DNA of 64,000 bases from an uncultured Tissierellia bacterium. Its GTDB lineage: Bacteria; Bacillota; Clostridia; Tissierellales; Tissierellaceae. The position numbers were made by a program, and so were the translations under genes. Positions 51,553-61,810 of this stretch are shown piece by piece. Below the pieces are notes generated by a model, which was not told where the DNA came from, ran no database searches, and saw only the letters and a list, made by a program, of their open reading frames with translations. How positions within the stretch are numbered: position 1 is the first letter of the stretch; every line of letters begins with the position of its first letter. The stretch is from assembly GCA_946402705.1 (NCBI GenBank), contig CAMIXG010000002.1, positions 1 through 64,000 on the forward strand, given 5' to 3'.

Positions 51553-52482
51553 ATGTATAAGTCAATGAGAAAGATTAGTTTCATTTTAATACTGGCTATT
51601 ATTTTATCAGTATTTACACCAATGAATGATGTATTGGCAGCAAATGAGAAAAATGCTCTAGTTATAATGACGGATTTTGGTTTAAAAGATGGAGCAGTTT
51701 CAGCCATGAAGGGTGTGGCATTTGGAGTAGATAGAGATATGAAGATATTTGATTTAACTCATGAAATTCCAAACTATGACATTTGGGAAGGTGCCTACAG
51801 ATTTAAACAGACAGCTAGTTATTGGCCTAAGGGAACAGTGTTTGTAGGTGTAGTAGACCCAGGTGTTGGAACAGATAGAGGCTCTATTGTTATGGAAACT
51901 CAGGATGGTTATTACTTTGTAGGACCAGATAATGGTTTATTTGGACTAGTAGCAGAAGATTTAGGCGTTAAGGAAGTTAGAAAAATAGATGAGAGTAAAA
52001 ATAGGTTAAAAGGCTCAGAAAAATCCTATACTTTTCATGGAAGAGATATCTTTGCCTATGTTGGAGCAAGACTTGCTTCAGGTCAAATAAAAATGGAAGA
52101 TATAGGTCCAAAATTAGATAATAAGGTTAAGCTTATACCTTATCAAAAATCTAAATTAGAAAATAAAACTGTATCTGGAAATATTCCTATTCTGGATATA
52201 CAATATGGAAATGTTTGGTCAAATATAGAGGATGAAAAATTTGAAAAATTAGGGGCAAAATATGGAGATATTTTTACTGTTGAAATCTATAATAAGGATA
52301 AATTAATCTACAAAAAAGATATGCCATATGTTGAGAGCTTTGGAGAAGTAAAAGAAGGGGAACCTTTGATATATCTTAATAGTTTACTCAATGTATCAGT
52401 AGCTTTAAATATGGATAATTTTTCTGAGAAAAACAAGGTTTATTCAGGTGCAGATTGGTCAATAAAATTGATAAAAAAATAA
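51553..52482 (+). CDS. Exported SAM hydrolase / SAM hydroxide adenosyltransferase family protein (DUF62)
   Basis: Signal peptide (MRKISFILILAIILSVFTPMNDVLAANE); VIMTDFGLKDGAVSAMKGVAF; VFVGVVDPGVGTDRG; YYFVGPDNGLFG; YTFHGRDIFAYVGARLASG. Confidence 0.88.
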   Translation: MYKSMRKISFILILAIILSVFTPMNDVLAANEKNALVIMTDFGLKDGAVSAMKGVAFGVDRDMKIFDLTHEIPNYDIWEGAYRFKQTASYWPKGTVFVGVVDPGVGTDRGSIVMETQDGYYFVGPDNGLFGLVAEDLGVKEVRKIDESKNRLKGSEKSYTFHGRDIFAYVGARLASGQIKMEDIGPKLDNKVKLIPYQKSKLENKTVSGNIPILDIQYGNVWSNIEDEKFEKLGAKYGDIFTVEIYNKDKLIYKKDMPYVESFGEVKEGEPLIYLNSLLNVSVALNMDNFSEKNKVYSGADWSIKLIKK

Positions 52483-52491
52483 ATCAAACAA

Positions 52492-52522
52492 AAAACAAGT
52501 AATGATACCATTACTTGTTTTT
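52492..52522. terminator. Bidirectional intrinsic terminator
   Basis: AAAACAAGTAATG-ATAC-CATTACTTGTTTT. Confidence 0.75.
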
Positions 52523-53353
52523 CAATTCATAGTCAAATTTTTCACCATCAGTATATTCTACATAGACTTTAAATCTACTATAGTTTTTGTTTAAGGCTAG
52601 GGCAGTTATAGTTTCATCTATGGCTAAATCTCTTGTCATTGGAAAGTTTAGAACCAGTATGTTATCTTCTATAAAAGCTTGTATATCATCTCCATAAAGA
52701 TATCTTTCATTGATATCATCTTCAAGAGAGGATTTTGCCAACTTATCTTTGGTTAAGAAATATTGAAGCTCTACATTCTTATTATTGTAGTCAATTTCTA
52801 TTTCCATATTTTTAACTCTATGATTGTTTGCCTGTTTAGTACCTAAAATCTCTTTTGTGCTTTCTTTTTCATCATGATTACTGCCATAATTAACTATTAG
52901 TTTATCTTCTTTAGGCACTAGGATTAGTTTAAGTTCCTTATCATACTTAATCATCTGATTGATTATATTACTTGTTTTTTCAGGTGATGATTTTAAAGTT
53001 TTACTTATATCTTCACTATTTGAGATACTAAAGTTCAAACTTTCCCAGGTCATAGGATCTGTAAGTTCATCAAAAATCAAACTAGAGTTTTCATTTTTAA
53101 ATTCGGTTTTAAAATTTTCCTTAGAAAAAAATAAGATTTGCCTAGTCAATATATTGGGATTTTTATTTTCATAGCTGGTATCATCTTTACTTATTTTTTT
53201 TTCTTTCTTTTTCTCATTTATTAAAGAGTATTCTAAAATCTGTTTTTGATAGGAATCATTAGATTTTTTTAATGAGAATACAGAAAAAGATAGGAAAATT
53301 ATTAAAACTATTAATAAAAAAATCAAAGCAAACGAAAATTTATTATTTTTCAT
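52511..53353 (-). CDS. Hypothetical membrane-anchored exported protein
   Basis: One N-terminal TM (FALIFLLIVLIIFLSFSVFSL) then a charged soluble domain; no family recognised. Confidence 0.75.
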   Translation of the reverse strand: MKNNKFSFALIFLLIVLIIFLSFSVFSLKKSNDSYQKQILEYSLINEKKKEKKISKDDTSYENKNPNILTRQILFFSKENFKTEFKNENSSLIFDELTDPMTWESLNFSISNSEDISKTLKSSPEKTSNIINQMIKYDKELKLILVPKEDKLIVNYGSNHDEKESTKEILGTKQANNHRVKNMEIEIDYNNKNVELQYFLTKDKLAKSSLEDDINERYLYGDDIQAFIEDNILVLNFPMTRDLAIDETITALALNKNYSRFKVYVEYTDGEKFDYELKNK

Positions 53354-53459
53354 AAAAACACCTCTAAATAATTATACTGCAAAATTTATATTAGTAAAAT
53401 AACTAGTCTTTAAATCAGAGCTGATATATAATTATTCTAGTATGCGAAAGGATGATTAT

Positions 53460-54410
53460 ATGAAGTGGACTGAAGTAGCTGTTAAGTTTGAACAAGGTTT
53501 AGAAGAACTTATAACAAATAAATTATATACAATGGAAATAGAAGGACTTGCTGTTGAAGACCCAAGACACATAGAGTCTTTAGAACAAAGACCAGAAGAC
53601 TGGGATTATATAGATGAAGAGTTAATACAAAAAAAACTGGAAAGTATAAAGGATGACAGGATTACAATCAAGGTTTATTTTTCAGAAGATGAGATAGTAG
53701 AGGATAAGATAGCGGAAATAAAAGAATTATTAAGAGATGTAGTTGTAGAAGAAAAACCTATAGAAGTAACTACAAATAATGTTGAATCAAAAGACTGGTC
53801 AGAGAATTGGAAAAAATACTATAAGACTACTAGAGTTGGAGAAAAACTTATTATAAAGCCCAGTTGGGAAGAGTATGAAGAGCTCGATGGGGATATAGTA
53901 GTAGAACTTGACCCGGGTATGGCATTTGGTACTGGAACTCACGAAACAACATCCATGTGTGCTGAAGCTATAGAAAAATATATAACAAGTGAAGATAAGC
54001 TTTTAGATATAGGTACAGGTAGCGGAATACTTAGTATAATAGCTGCAAAGTTTGGTGCAAAAACTGTACTTGGAGTAGACTTAGATGATGATGCTGTTAG
54101 GGTAGCTAAAGAAAATGTAGAGAAAAACTCTGTAGAGGATATAGTAGAAATACGAGAAGGAGATTTATTTAAAATGATAGAGGGAAAATCAGATATAATC
54201 GTAGCTAATATAATGGCAGAAATTATAGCAGGAATGTGTTATGATGTTAAGAAATATTTAAAGGATAAAGGTATTTTTATATCATCTGGTATAATACTTG
54301 AAAGAATAGGTCTAGTTGAAAATGCACTACTAGATGCAGGGTTTGAAGTATTAGAAATAAATAGAAAAAATGAATGGGCTTGTATAGTTGCTAAAAATGG
54401 GAGGAACTAG
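53460..54410 (+). CDS. prmA: Ribosomal protein L11 methyltransferase
   Basis: LDPGMAFGTGTHETTSMC; LLDIGTGSGILSIIAAKFGA. ATG 53460 preferred. Confidence 0.95.
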   Translation: MKWTEVAVKFEQGLEELITNKLYTMEIEGLAVEDPRHIESLEQRPEDWDYIDEELIQKKLESIKDDRITIKVYFSEDEIVEDKIAEIKELLRDVVVEEKPIEVTTNNVESKDWSENWKKYYKTTRVGEKLIIKPSWEEYEELDGDIVVELDPGMAFGTGTHETTSMCAEAIEKYITSEDKLLDIGTGSGILSIIAAKFGAKTVLGVDLDDDAVRVAKENVEKNSVEDIVEIREGDLFKMIEGKSDIIVANIMAEIIAGMCYDVKKYLKDKGIFISSGIILERIGLVENALLDAGFEVLEINRKNEWACIVAKNGRN

Positions 54411-55144
54411 TGAATAGATTTTTTGTAGAACAAGAACAAATTGTAGATAAAAAAATCAACATCCTTGGTGATGATGTAAAACATATGTCGGGAGCCTTGA
54501 GATTGGAAATAGATGATGAGGTGGAAATTGTCTGTGACAACAAGGTATATCTTTGTAAAATAAGGGATATCAGTAAAAAAAATATAGAGCTGGATATACT
54601 GGAGGAAAGAGCTGGGAAAAATGAGGCAAGGACAAAGATAACTTTATATCAAGGTATAGCCAAGGGTAGTAAGATTGACTATATAGTGCAAAAAGGCACA
54701 GAGATTGGTATTACAGAATTTGTCATAGTTGAGACTGGAAGGTCAGTAGTTAAGATATCAGATGATAAGAAAAAATCATCTAAAATTGATAGATGGCAAA
54801 AGATAGCAGATGAAGCAGCTAAGCAATCCAAACGAGATATTTTACCAAAAGTTAGGGATATAATTTTATTTAAGGACTTGCTAGAAGAGATAAAAGGGAA
54901 GGAAAACGTATTTATACCTTATGAAAATGATTCTGGAAATAAATTTAAAGAGCTTATAAAAGCCATAAATTCTGATGAAGTATCAATTATAATTGGACCA
55001 GAAGGCGGATTTGAACAGTCAGAGGTTGATAAGGTTATAGAAAATGGAGGACATAGTATAACACTAGGCCCTAGAATATTAAGAACAGAGACGGCTGGTA
55101 TAGTAGCATCCAGTATAGTACTTTATGAAAGAGATGACATATAG
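54410..55144 (+). CDS. rsmE: 16S rRNA (uracil1498-N3)-methyltransferase
   Basis: IIGPEGGFEQSEVDKV; LGPRILRTETAGIVASSIV; follows prmA. Confidence 0.94.
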   Translation: MNRFFVEQEQIVDKKINILGDDVKHMSGALRLEIDDEVEIVCDNKVYLCKIRDISKKNIELDILEERAGKNEARTKITLYQGIAKGSKIDYIVQKGTEIGITEFVIVETGRSVVKISDDKKKSSKIDRWQKIADEAAKQSKRDILPKVRDIILFKDLLEEIKGKENVFIPYENDSGNKFKELIKAINSDEVSIIIGPEGGFEQSEVDKVIENGGHSITLGPRILRTETAGIVASSIVLYERDDI

Positions 55145-55154
55145 AGGTGAGGAT

Positions 55155-56456
55155 TTGAAAAAAGTAGCTTTTCATACTTTAGGATGTAAAGTAAATCAAT
55201 ATGAAACAGAAGCAATGGAAGAAATGTTTAAGAAAAACGGTTACAAGGTAGTTGAAGATGAAGATTTTGCAGATGTGTATGTCATAAATACATGCACGGT
55301 TACAAATATGTCAGATAGGAAATCTAGGCAGTTTATAAGAAGGGCAAAAAAATTAAATAACAAGGGAGTAGTTGCAGTTGTTGGGTGCTATTCACAAACA
55401 TCTCCTGAAGAGATAGAACAGATAGAAGATGTAGATGTAATAATTGGGACAACAAATAGAGATAAAGTGGTGGAACTTTGTGAAAAAGCAAAACTTGAAG
55501 ATAAGCAAATAAATATAGTTAAAGATGTAAAGTATAATAAGGAATTTGAAAAAATAAGAATAGAAGATTTATCCAATATGACTCGTGCCTATATAAAAAT
55601 ACAAGATGGCTGTAATATGTTTTGTTCTTATTGTATTATCCCCTATGCTAGAGGACCAATAAGAAGTAGAAACATAGAGGATATAGTAGAAGAAATCAAA
55701 GAACTTGGAGAAAAAGGCTTTAAGGAAGTTATTTTAACGGGAATCCATGTAGCATCATTTGGAAAGGATTTTGAAGACAAGAGAAATCTAATAGATTTAA
55801 TAAAATATATAGCGAATATAGACACTATAGATAGAATAAGATTTAGTTCTGTTGAGCCAAGACTTATAGATGATGAGTTTATGCAGACCTTGGTAGATAG
55901 TAAAAAGGCTTGTGACCATTTTCATTTATCCCTTCAATCAGGTTCAGATACAGTTCTTGAAAGAATGAATAGAAAGTATACTACAGATGAATACTTTGAA
56001 AAGGTAGAACTAATTAGAAAATATATGCCAAATGCTGGAATTACTACAGATATAATAGTTGGTTTTCCGGGAGAAACTGATGATGAATTTGAAGAAACCT
56101 TAAATTTTGTCAAAAAAGTAGGTTTTTCAAGATTGCATGTATTTAAGTATTCTAAGAGAGAAGGAACACCTGCTGCCACTATGGATAATCAAATAGATGG
56201 AAATATTCAAAATGATAGGTCTAGTAAACTCATAGCCTTGGGCGATAAAACTATGGAAGAGTTTGCAAAAAGCTTTATAGGTAAAAAAGCATCTATCTTG
56301 GTAGAGGAAAATTCAGATGGAAAGACTCTTGAAGGTTATACAAGTAATTATTTAAAGGTGAAAATTCCATACAATGGGAATTTAATAGGAAAAATAGTTG
56401 AAGTGGAAATTTTAGATTTTGAAGGAGAGTTATTGTTTGCCAGACCTCTTATCTAA
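55155..56456 (+). CDS. mtaB: tRNA (t6A37) methylthiotransferase MtaB
   Basis: TLGCKVNQYETEAM; radical SAM CNMFCSYCIIPYARGPIRSR. TTG 55155 after AGAGGTGAGGA. Confidence 0.93.
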   Translation: MKKVAFHTLGCKVNQYETEAMEEMFKKNGYKVVEDEDFADVYVINTCTVTNMSDRKSRQFIRRAKKLNNKGVVAVVGCYSQTSPEEIEQIEDVDVIIGTTNRDKVVELCEKAKLEDKQINIVKDVKYNKEFEKIRIEDLSNMTRAYIKIQDGCNMFCSYCIIPYARGPIRSRNIEDIVEEIKELGEKGFKEVILTGIHVASFGKDFEDKRNLIDLIKYIANIDTIDRIRFSSVEPRLIDDEFMQTLVDSKKACDHFHLSLQSGSDTVLERMNRKYTTDEYFEKVELIRKYMPNAGITTDIIVGFPGETDDEFEETLNFVKKVGFSRLHVFKYSKREGTPAATMDNQIDGNIQNDRSSKLIALGDKTMEEFAKSFIGKKASILVEENSDGKTLEGYTSNYLKVKIPYNGNLIGKIVEVEILDFEGELLFARPLI

Positions 56457-56488
56457 ATTTTAACTATATATTTGAAGGAGGTGATTTC

Positions 56489-56827
56489 ATGGATTGTATT
56501 TTTTGTAAAATAGCAAATAAGGAGATACCAAGTACAGTTGTCTATGAGGATGAAAAAATCTTAATATTTGAGGATTTAGAACCACAAGCACCAGTACATT
56601 TACTAATAGTTCCTAAAAAACATATAGAATCTTTAAATGATATGACAGAAGAAGATATAGAATTGTTTGGACACATAATGCATAAAGCTGCTTTTATAGC
56701 TAAGGAAAAAGGTTTAACTAAGGGCTATAGAGTTGTAAATAATTGTGGAGTAGATGGAGGACAAACTGTAGGACATGTTCACTATCATTTATTAGGTGGA
56801 AGGGAATTGCAGTGGCCACCAGGTTAA
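56489..56827 (+). CDS. hinT: HIT family purine nucleoside phosphoramidase
   Basis: CIFCKIANKEIPSTVVYED; GQTVGHVHYHLLGGRELQWPPG. Confidence 0.95.
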   Translation: MDCIFCKIANKEIPSTVVYEDEKILIFEDLEPQAPVHLLIVPKKHIESLNDMTEEDIELFGHIMHKAAFIAKEKGLTKGYRVVNNCGVDGGQTVGHVHYHLLGGRELQWPPG

Positions 56828-56834
56828 AAACTAG

Positions 56835-56863
56835 TTGAATTATGCTATTACTTGTAGTATAAT
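56835..56863 (+). promoter_or_regulatory. SigA promoter for rpsU
   Basis: TTGAAT - 17 nt - TATAAT. Confidence 0.7.
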
Positions 56864-56932
56864 TGGATGGTAATATGTATTTTTATTGATAATAGTATTT
56901 AGTACTCTTGTGGTGGAGAGGGGGGAAATTAA

Positions 56933-57124
56933 ATGTCAGAAATTAAAGTAGGAGATAGCGAATCTCTAGAAAATGCGTTAAAAAGATTCAGAAGACAATG
57001 TTCGAGAGCTGGAATCATAGGCGAAGCAAGAAAAAGAAAGCATTATGAAAAACCAAGCGTAAAGAAAAAAAGAAAATCTGAGGAAGCACAAAGACGTGCT
57101 CACAAAACTAGAAAATCATTCTAA
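56933..57124 (+). CDS. rpsU: 30S ribosomal protein S21
   Basis: [41 protein letters not shown]. Confidence 0.97.
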   Translation: MSEIKVGDSESLENALKRFRRQCSRAGIIGEARKRKHYEKPSVKKKRKSEEAQRRAHKTRKSF

Positions 57125-57157
57125 TTGATGATTGTAATTTTATAAGAAGGTGAATTT

Positions 57158-57601
57158 ATGTCCCTTAAAGAAATCCTAATGGAAGACTTAAAGGATTCCA
57201 TGAAAAACAAAGATACTATTAGAAAGAATACTATAACTATGGTAAGAGCCGCAATTAAACAAGAGGAAGTAGACGATAAAAAGGAATTATCTGAAGAAGA
57301 AATAATTACCATAATCAACAAGCAATTAAAAGAGAGACGCCACTCAATTGAAGAATTTCAAAAAGGCGATAGACAAGACCTTATTGATAAATGCGAACTA
57401 GAAATAGAAGTATTACTTAAATACTTACCAAAACAACTTTCAGAAGAGGAACTACAACAAATAGTTGTAGATACTATAAAAGAAGTAAATGCAGAGTCAA
57501 TGAAGGACATGGGTAAAATCATGGGCGCAGTTATGCCTAAGATAAAAGGCAAAGCTGATGGTAATATGGTAAATACAATAATTAAAAAATATTTTGATTA
57601 A
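57158..57601 (+). CDS. yqeY: GatB/YqeY domain protein
   Basis: LMEDLKDSMKNKDTIRKNTITMVRAAIKQ; YLPKQLSEEEL; MGKIMGAVMPKIKGKADG. Confidence 0.95.
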   Translation: MSLKEILMEDLKDSMKNKDTIRKNTITMVRAAIKQEEVDDKKELSEEEIITIINKQLKERRHSIEEFQKGDRQDLIDKCELEIEVLLKYLPKQLSEEELQQIVVDTIKEVNAESMKDMGKIMGAVMPKIKGKADGNMVNTIIKKYFD

Positions 57602-57606
57602 TAGAT

Positions 57607-57640
57607 TAAGTAACCTGTTTTCAGGTTACTTATTGTTTTT
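57607..57640 (+). terminator. Intrinsic terminator after yqeY
   Basis: TAAGTAACCTG...CAGGTTACTTA followed by TTGTTTTTT. Confidence 0.75.
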
Positions 57641-57758
57641 TAAGCAAAAAAATTTATACATTCTTTATGTATAAACTAGGATATTTATAGTAATATATAA
57701 GTATCAGGGTATAAATATAGCTATAAGAGACTTATTTTCTAAAAAAGGAGGTTGCTTC

Positions 57759-58229
57759 ATGGAGAATTATATAGATATTTTACAGATAATATTTTTAGTA
57801 ATGGGAATACTACTTATCATGTTAGAAATAATCATACCAGGCTTTGGGATACCAGGAATAACAGGTACAATATTTTTAATAGTAGGGGTGTTTTTATACA
57901 AGGAAAGTATGATGGTTAGCCTGATGTATTTGGTTTCTGCAATTATAATAGCTTGTATACTAGGCTTTATAATAGGAAATATATTAAAGGTTACAGGAAG
58001 ATTAGACAACATAGTACTTGATAAAAAAGAAGTAAAAACTTTAGAAAATGAAAATAGCAAATATTTAGGAAAACAAGGAAAGACAAAAACTATTTTAAGA
58101 CCCTCAGGATTTATGGACATCGATGGTGAAAGAGTAGATGTGGTGACAAAGGGAGAATACATACCTGAAGATTCTCTAGTGGAAGTAGTAGAAGTAGATG
58201 GCAGTAGTATAATTGTTAGGAGGGTTTAG
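57759..58229 (+). CDS. NfeD family membrane protein
   Basis: LLIMLEIIIPGFGIPGITGTIFLIVGVFL; OB-like C-terminus (GKTKTILRPSGFMDIDGERVDVVTKGEYI); precedes floA. Confidence 0.9.
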   Translation: MENYIDILQIIFLVMGILLIMLEIIIPGFGIPGITGTIFLIVGVFLYKESMMVSLMYLVSAIIIACILGFIIGNILKVTGRLDNIVLDKKEVKTLENENSKYLGKQGKTKTILRPSGFMDIDGERVDVVTKGEYIPEDSLVEVVEVDGSSIIVRRV

Positions 58230-59201
58230 ATGAGAATATTAATTTTGTTTCCATTTATAGTATTAGCATTAGTTGTGTTTTTTAGTTTTATACCAGTAGG
58301 ATTATGGATTACAGCATATTTTTCTGGTGTTAAGATAAGTATGTCTACTCTTATAGGAATGAGACTTAGAAGAGTATCGCCAAATAGAATAATACAACCT
58401 ATGATAAAAGGAACTAAGGCAGGAGTAGAAGTAAATGTAGATGATTTAGAGGCGCATTATCTAGCAGGAGGTAATATAAATACTCTAGTGGATGCGCTTA
58501 TTGCAGCTCAAAGAGCAAATATAAATTTACCATTTGAAAGGGCAGCAGCTATAGATTTGGCAGGAAGAAATGTATTAGAGGCAGTTCAAGTATCAGTCAA
58601 CCCAAAAGTTATAGAAACACCACAAATAGCCGCAGTTGCTAAAAATGGTATAGAGGTTATAGCTAAGGCTAAGGTAACTGTTAGAGCCAATATAGAAAGA
58701 TTAATTGGGGGAGCAGGAGAAGAGACAATAATCGCCAGAGTCGGAGAAGGTATCGTAACTACAATAGGTAGTTCTGGATCCCATGAAGATGTACTTGAAA
58801 ATCCTGATAGTATATCACAAACTGTACTAGCAAGAGGACTTGATTCAGGTACTGCTTTTGAAATCCTATCAATAGATATAGCTGATGTAGATGTAGGAAG
58901 AAATATAGGAGCTAAACTTCAAATGGATCAGGCTGATGCAGATAAAAAAATAGCTGAAGCTAAGGCTGAAGAGAGAAGAGCCATGGCAGTTGCTAAGGAA
59001 CAAGAGATGATAGCTGATGTTCAAGCCATGAGAGCTAAGGTTATAGAAGCTGAGTCTAGAGTACCACTTGCAATAGCAGATGCACTTGAAAAAGGCAATA
59101 TGGGAGTTATGGATTACTATAATATGAAAAATGTACTTGCAGATACTACTATGAGAGATTCAATAGCAGGTACTACAACTAAAGATAAAAAAGATAATTA
59201 A
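58230..59201 (+). CDS. floA: Flotillin-like protein FloA
   Basis: [50 protein letters not shown]. Confidence 0.95.
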   Translation: MRILILFPFIVLALVVFFSFIPVGLWITAYFSGVKISMSTLIGMRLRRVSPNRIIQPMIKGTKAGVEVNVDDLEAHYLAGGNINTLVDALIAAQRANINLPFERAAAIDLAGRNVLEAVQVSVNPKVIETPQIAAVAKNGIEVIAKAKVTVRANIERLIGGAGEETIIARVGEGIVTTIGSSGSHEDVLENPDSISQTVLARGLDSGTAFEILSIDIADVDVGRNIGAKLQMDQADADKKIAEAKAEERRAMAVAKEQEMIADVQAMRAKVIEAESRVPLAIADALEKGNMGVMDYYNMKNVLADTTMRDSIAGTTTKDKKDN

Positions 59202-59212
59202 GAGGTGTAAAA

Positions 59213-59653
59213 ATGCCTAAATTACTCATAGCATTTATTTTGTTTTTGTTAGCCAGTTATTTTGATAAGGCTTCTAAGAAGAAATCAAAAAAAGCTGGAG
59301 AAATTAAATTTGATGAGATTGAATATAAAGATAGTGAATATGGAAGAATGAAAGAAAAGATAAAACGACATGCAGAAAATGGATATTCGGAATTTATTGA
59401 TATAATGGATGACATGGATTCTGATGAAATTGTGACTGCAAAAGAGAAAGAATATGAAAAAATGCAGGAAGAGTTAAGACTTCAACTTAGAAAGGTTGAA
59501 GAGTTTCAAGAACAGCTTATAAAGAGAGAAAGGGCTATAAAAAAAAGAGAATTAGAATTAGATAGCCTAGAAGCAGAAGAAAAGACTATGTCAAGAAATG
59601 ATATAGTCAATGGTGTTATATTTGCAGAAGTATTAAAAAGACCCAAGTTTTAA
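59213..59653 (+). CDS. Hypothetical single-TM coiled-coil protein
   Basis: N-terminal TM then a long charged helix-rich region (EKEYEKMQEELRLQLRKVEEFQEQLIKRERAIKKRELELDSLEAEEK); between floA and phoH. Confidence 0.8.
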   Translation: MPKLLIAFILFLLASYFDKASKKKSKKAGEIKFDEIEYKDSEYGRMKEKIKRHAENGYSEFIDIMDDMDSDEIVTAKEKEYEKMQEELRLQLRKVEEFQEQLIKRERAIKKRELELDSLEAEEKTMSRNDIVNGVIFAEVLKRPKF

Positions 59654-59669
59654 ATAGGAGGAAGTTTTA

Positions 59670-60632
59670 TTGACAGTTGTTAGTGGAAAAGTTAAAATAC
59701 CAAAAAATGTAGAAGCTAGAGATGTATTTGGAAAGCTAGATGAAAATGTAAAAATTATAGAAACTGAACTAGATTTAAGTATAGGACTTGAAGATTCTAA
59801 TATCATTATAACTGGAGAAGAAAAACTATTAGAGCTTGGAATACAGGCTATTGAGTATATAATAATGTCCTTAGAATCCAAAGAAGAAGTAAACAAAGAT
59901 TCTATACTTAAAAATATAGATAGCCTAATAAAGAAAAACAATATTGATACAAAGAAAATATTGGATTATACAGTAGCTAAAACATCAAGGGGAAAGTTTG
60001 TAAAACCAAAGACCCTTGGGCAAAAAAGATATCTTGAGGCTATAAATAACAATTTTATAACTTTTGGAATAGGACCAGCAGGAACGGGGAAAACCTATTT
60101 AGCTATAGCTATGGCAGCAGAAGCCCTAAGGCAAAAAGAAGTAGACAGAATTATACTAACTAGGCCTGCTGTTGAAGCAGGAGAGAACTTAGGTTTTTTA
60201 CCAGGGGATTTACAAGATAAGGTAGATCCCTATTTAAGACCTGTATATGATGCTTTATATGACATATTGGGTGTGGAAATTTGTAAAAAATATATTGAAA
60301 GGGGAATTATAGAGATAGCTCCTCTTGCATATATGAGAGGAAGAACTTTAGATTCTGCCTATATAATATTGGATGAGGCACAAAACTCAACTAATGAACA
60401 AATGAAGATGATTTTAACCAGAATTGGAAAAAATTCAAAGCTAGTTGTAACAGGAGATATAACTCAAATAGACTTGAATAAAAAGGATTCAGGGCTTAAA
60501 AATATTGGTAAGATATTGAAAAATATAAAAGGCATAGAATTTTCATATTTAACAAAGGATGATATTGTTAGGCATCACATTGTTCAAAAAATAATAGAAG
60601 CATATGAAAGGTATGATAATAAAAATGACTAA
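59670..60632 (+). CDS. phoH: PhoH family protein
   Basis: [55 protein letters not shown]. Confidence 0.95.
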   Translation: MTVVSGKVKIPKNVEARDVFGKLDENVKIIETELDLSIGLEDSNIIITGEEKLLELGIQAIEYIIMSLESKEEVNKDSILKNIDSLIKKNNIDTKKILDYTVAKTSRGKFVKPKTLGQKRYLEAINNNFITFGIGPAGTGKTYLAIAMAAEALRQKEVDRIILTRPAVEAGENLGFLPGDLQDKVDPYLRPVYDALYDILGVEICKKYIERGIIEIAPLAYMRGRTLDSAYIILDEAQNSTNEQMKMILTRIGKNSKLVVTGDITQIDLNKKDSGLKNIGKILKNIKGIEFSYLTKDDIVRHHIVQKIIEAYERYDNKND

Positions 60633-61089
60633 ATCAGAAGTGTTTATAGATAATAGACAAGGCGTTGAAATAGATAAAGACTTAGAAGCTGGTATACTAC
60701 TAGCTATAACAACAGTGCTTGAATATGAAGATATGGATTTAGATTATGAAGTTAGTCTTTCATTTGTAGATAATGAAGAAATTAGAGAATTAAATAAAAA
60801 CTTTAGAAACATAGATAGGGAAACAGATGTATTATCTTTTCCTAACATAGAAGATTTTGAACTAGATTATGACTTTGGACCTAAACTACTTGGAGATATA
60901 GTGATATCACTGGAGAAGGCTAAGGAGCAGGCAAAAGAATATAAGCATTCATTTGAGAGGGAGATTATATATTTAACAGTCCATAGTATGTTACATCTTT
61001 TAGGTTATGATCATATGGAAGAAGAAGAAAAATTAATTATGCGAGGAAAAGAAAAAGAGATAATGAATATACTTAAAGTGTTTAAATAG
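60625..61089 (+). CDS. ybeY: rRNA maturation RNase YbeY
   Basis: [31 protein letters not shown]. Confidence 0.94.
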   Translation: MTKSEVFIDNRQGVEIDKDLEAGILLAITTVLEYEDMDLDYEVSLSFVDNEEIRELNKNFRNIDRETDVLSFPNIEDFELDYDFGPKLLGDIVISLEKAKEQAKEYKHSFEREIIYLTVHSMLHLLGYDHMEEEEKLIMRGKEKEIMNILKVFK

Positions 61090-61097
61090 GTGGATTT

Positions 61098-61802
61098 ATG
61101 AAAAATAGAAATATAATACAAAGCTTTAATAATGCAGTAACGGGAATAGTTTCAGCTATTAAAACTGAAAAAAATATGAAGGTACATTATTTTGCAGGCT
61201 TGTTTGTAATTTTTGGAAGTTTATTCTTTGACTTTACAAGATTAGAATTTCTAGCCTTGGTATTCACTATAGTTTTAGTTTTTGTGGCTGAAATGTTTAA
61301 TACTGCTATAGAGTTAGTAGTTGACTTGGTAACAGATGAGTATCATCCTCTTGCAAAACTAGCTAAAGATATAGCAGCAGGCGGAGTTTTAATAGCAGTT
61401 ATAAACTCTTTAGTTGTGGGTTATGTTTTGTTTTTTGATAGGATTAACTCCCTTAGTAATATTTTATTATACAGGGTTAAGTCATCACCAATACATTTGA
61501 CCTTTATAGCCCTATTAGTAGTAACCATACTTACACTGGGACTTAAATCCTTGTTTTATAGGGGGAGAGGGACCCATCTACAAGGAGGAACAGTTAGTGG
61601 GCATTCGGCAATTTCTTTTTGTGTTGCGACCATAATAGCCTGTATATCTGAAAATGCTTTAGTTGGAACTCTAGGCTATTTTATAGCAGCCTTAGTAGGA
61701 GAAAGTAGAATAGAAGGAAAGATACATTCAGTATTTGAAGTTGTGGTAGGAGGAATACTGGGAATAGTTGTTGGGATACTAATATATCAGATTGGAAATT
61801 AG
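61098..61802 (+). CDS. dgkA: Diacylglycerol/undecaprenol kinase (DgkA) fused to PAP2-like phosphatase domain
   Basis: DgkA: EMFNTAIELVVDLVTDEYHPLAKLAKDIAAGGVL; PAP2: VSGHSAISF and ESRIEGKIHSVFEVVVG. Confidence 0.9.
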   Translation: MKNRNIIQSFNNAVTGIVSAIKTEKNMKVHYFAGLFVIFGSLFFDFTRLEFLALVFTIVLVFVAEMFNTAIELVVDLVTDEYHPLAKLAKDIAAGGVLIAVINSLVVGYVLFFDRINSLSNILLYRVKSSPIHLTFIALLVVTILTLGLKSLFYRGRGTHLQGGTVSGHSAISFCVATIIACISENALVGTLGYFIAALVGESRIEGKIHSVFEVVVGGILGIVVGILIYQIGN

Positions 61803-61810
61803 GAGGAAAA

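Noticed and set aside
57767-58162. 131-aa minus-strand ORF opposite nfeD
   Set aside because: Antisense shadow; nfeD-floA is a conserved pair.
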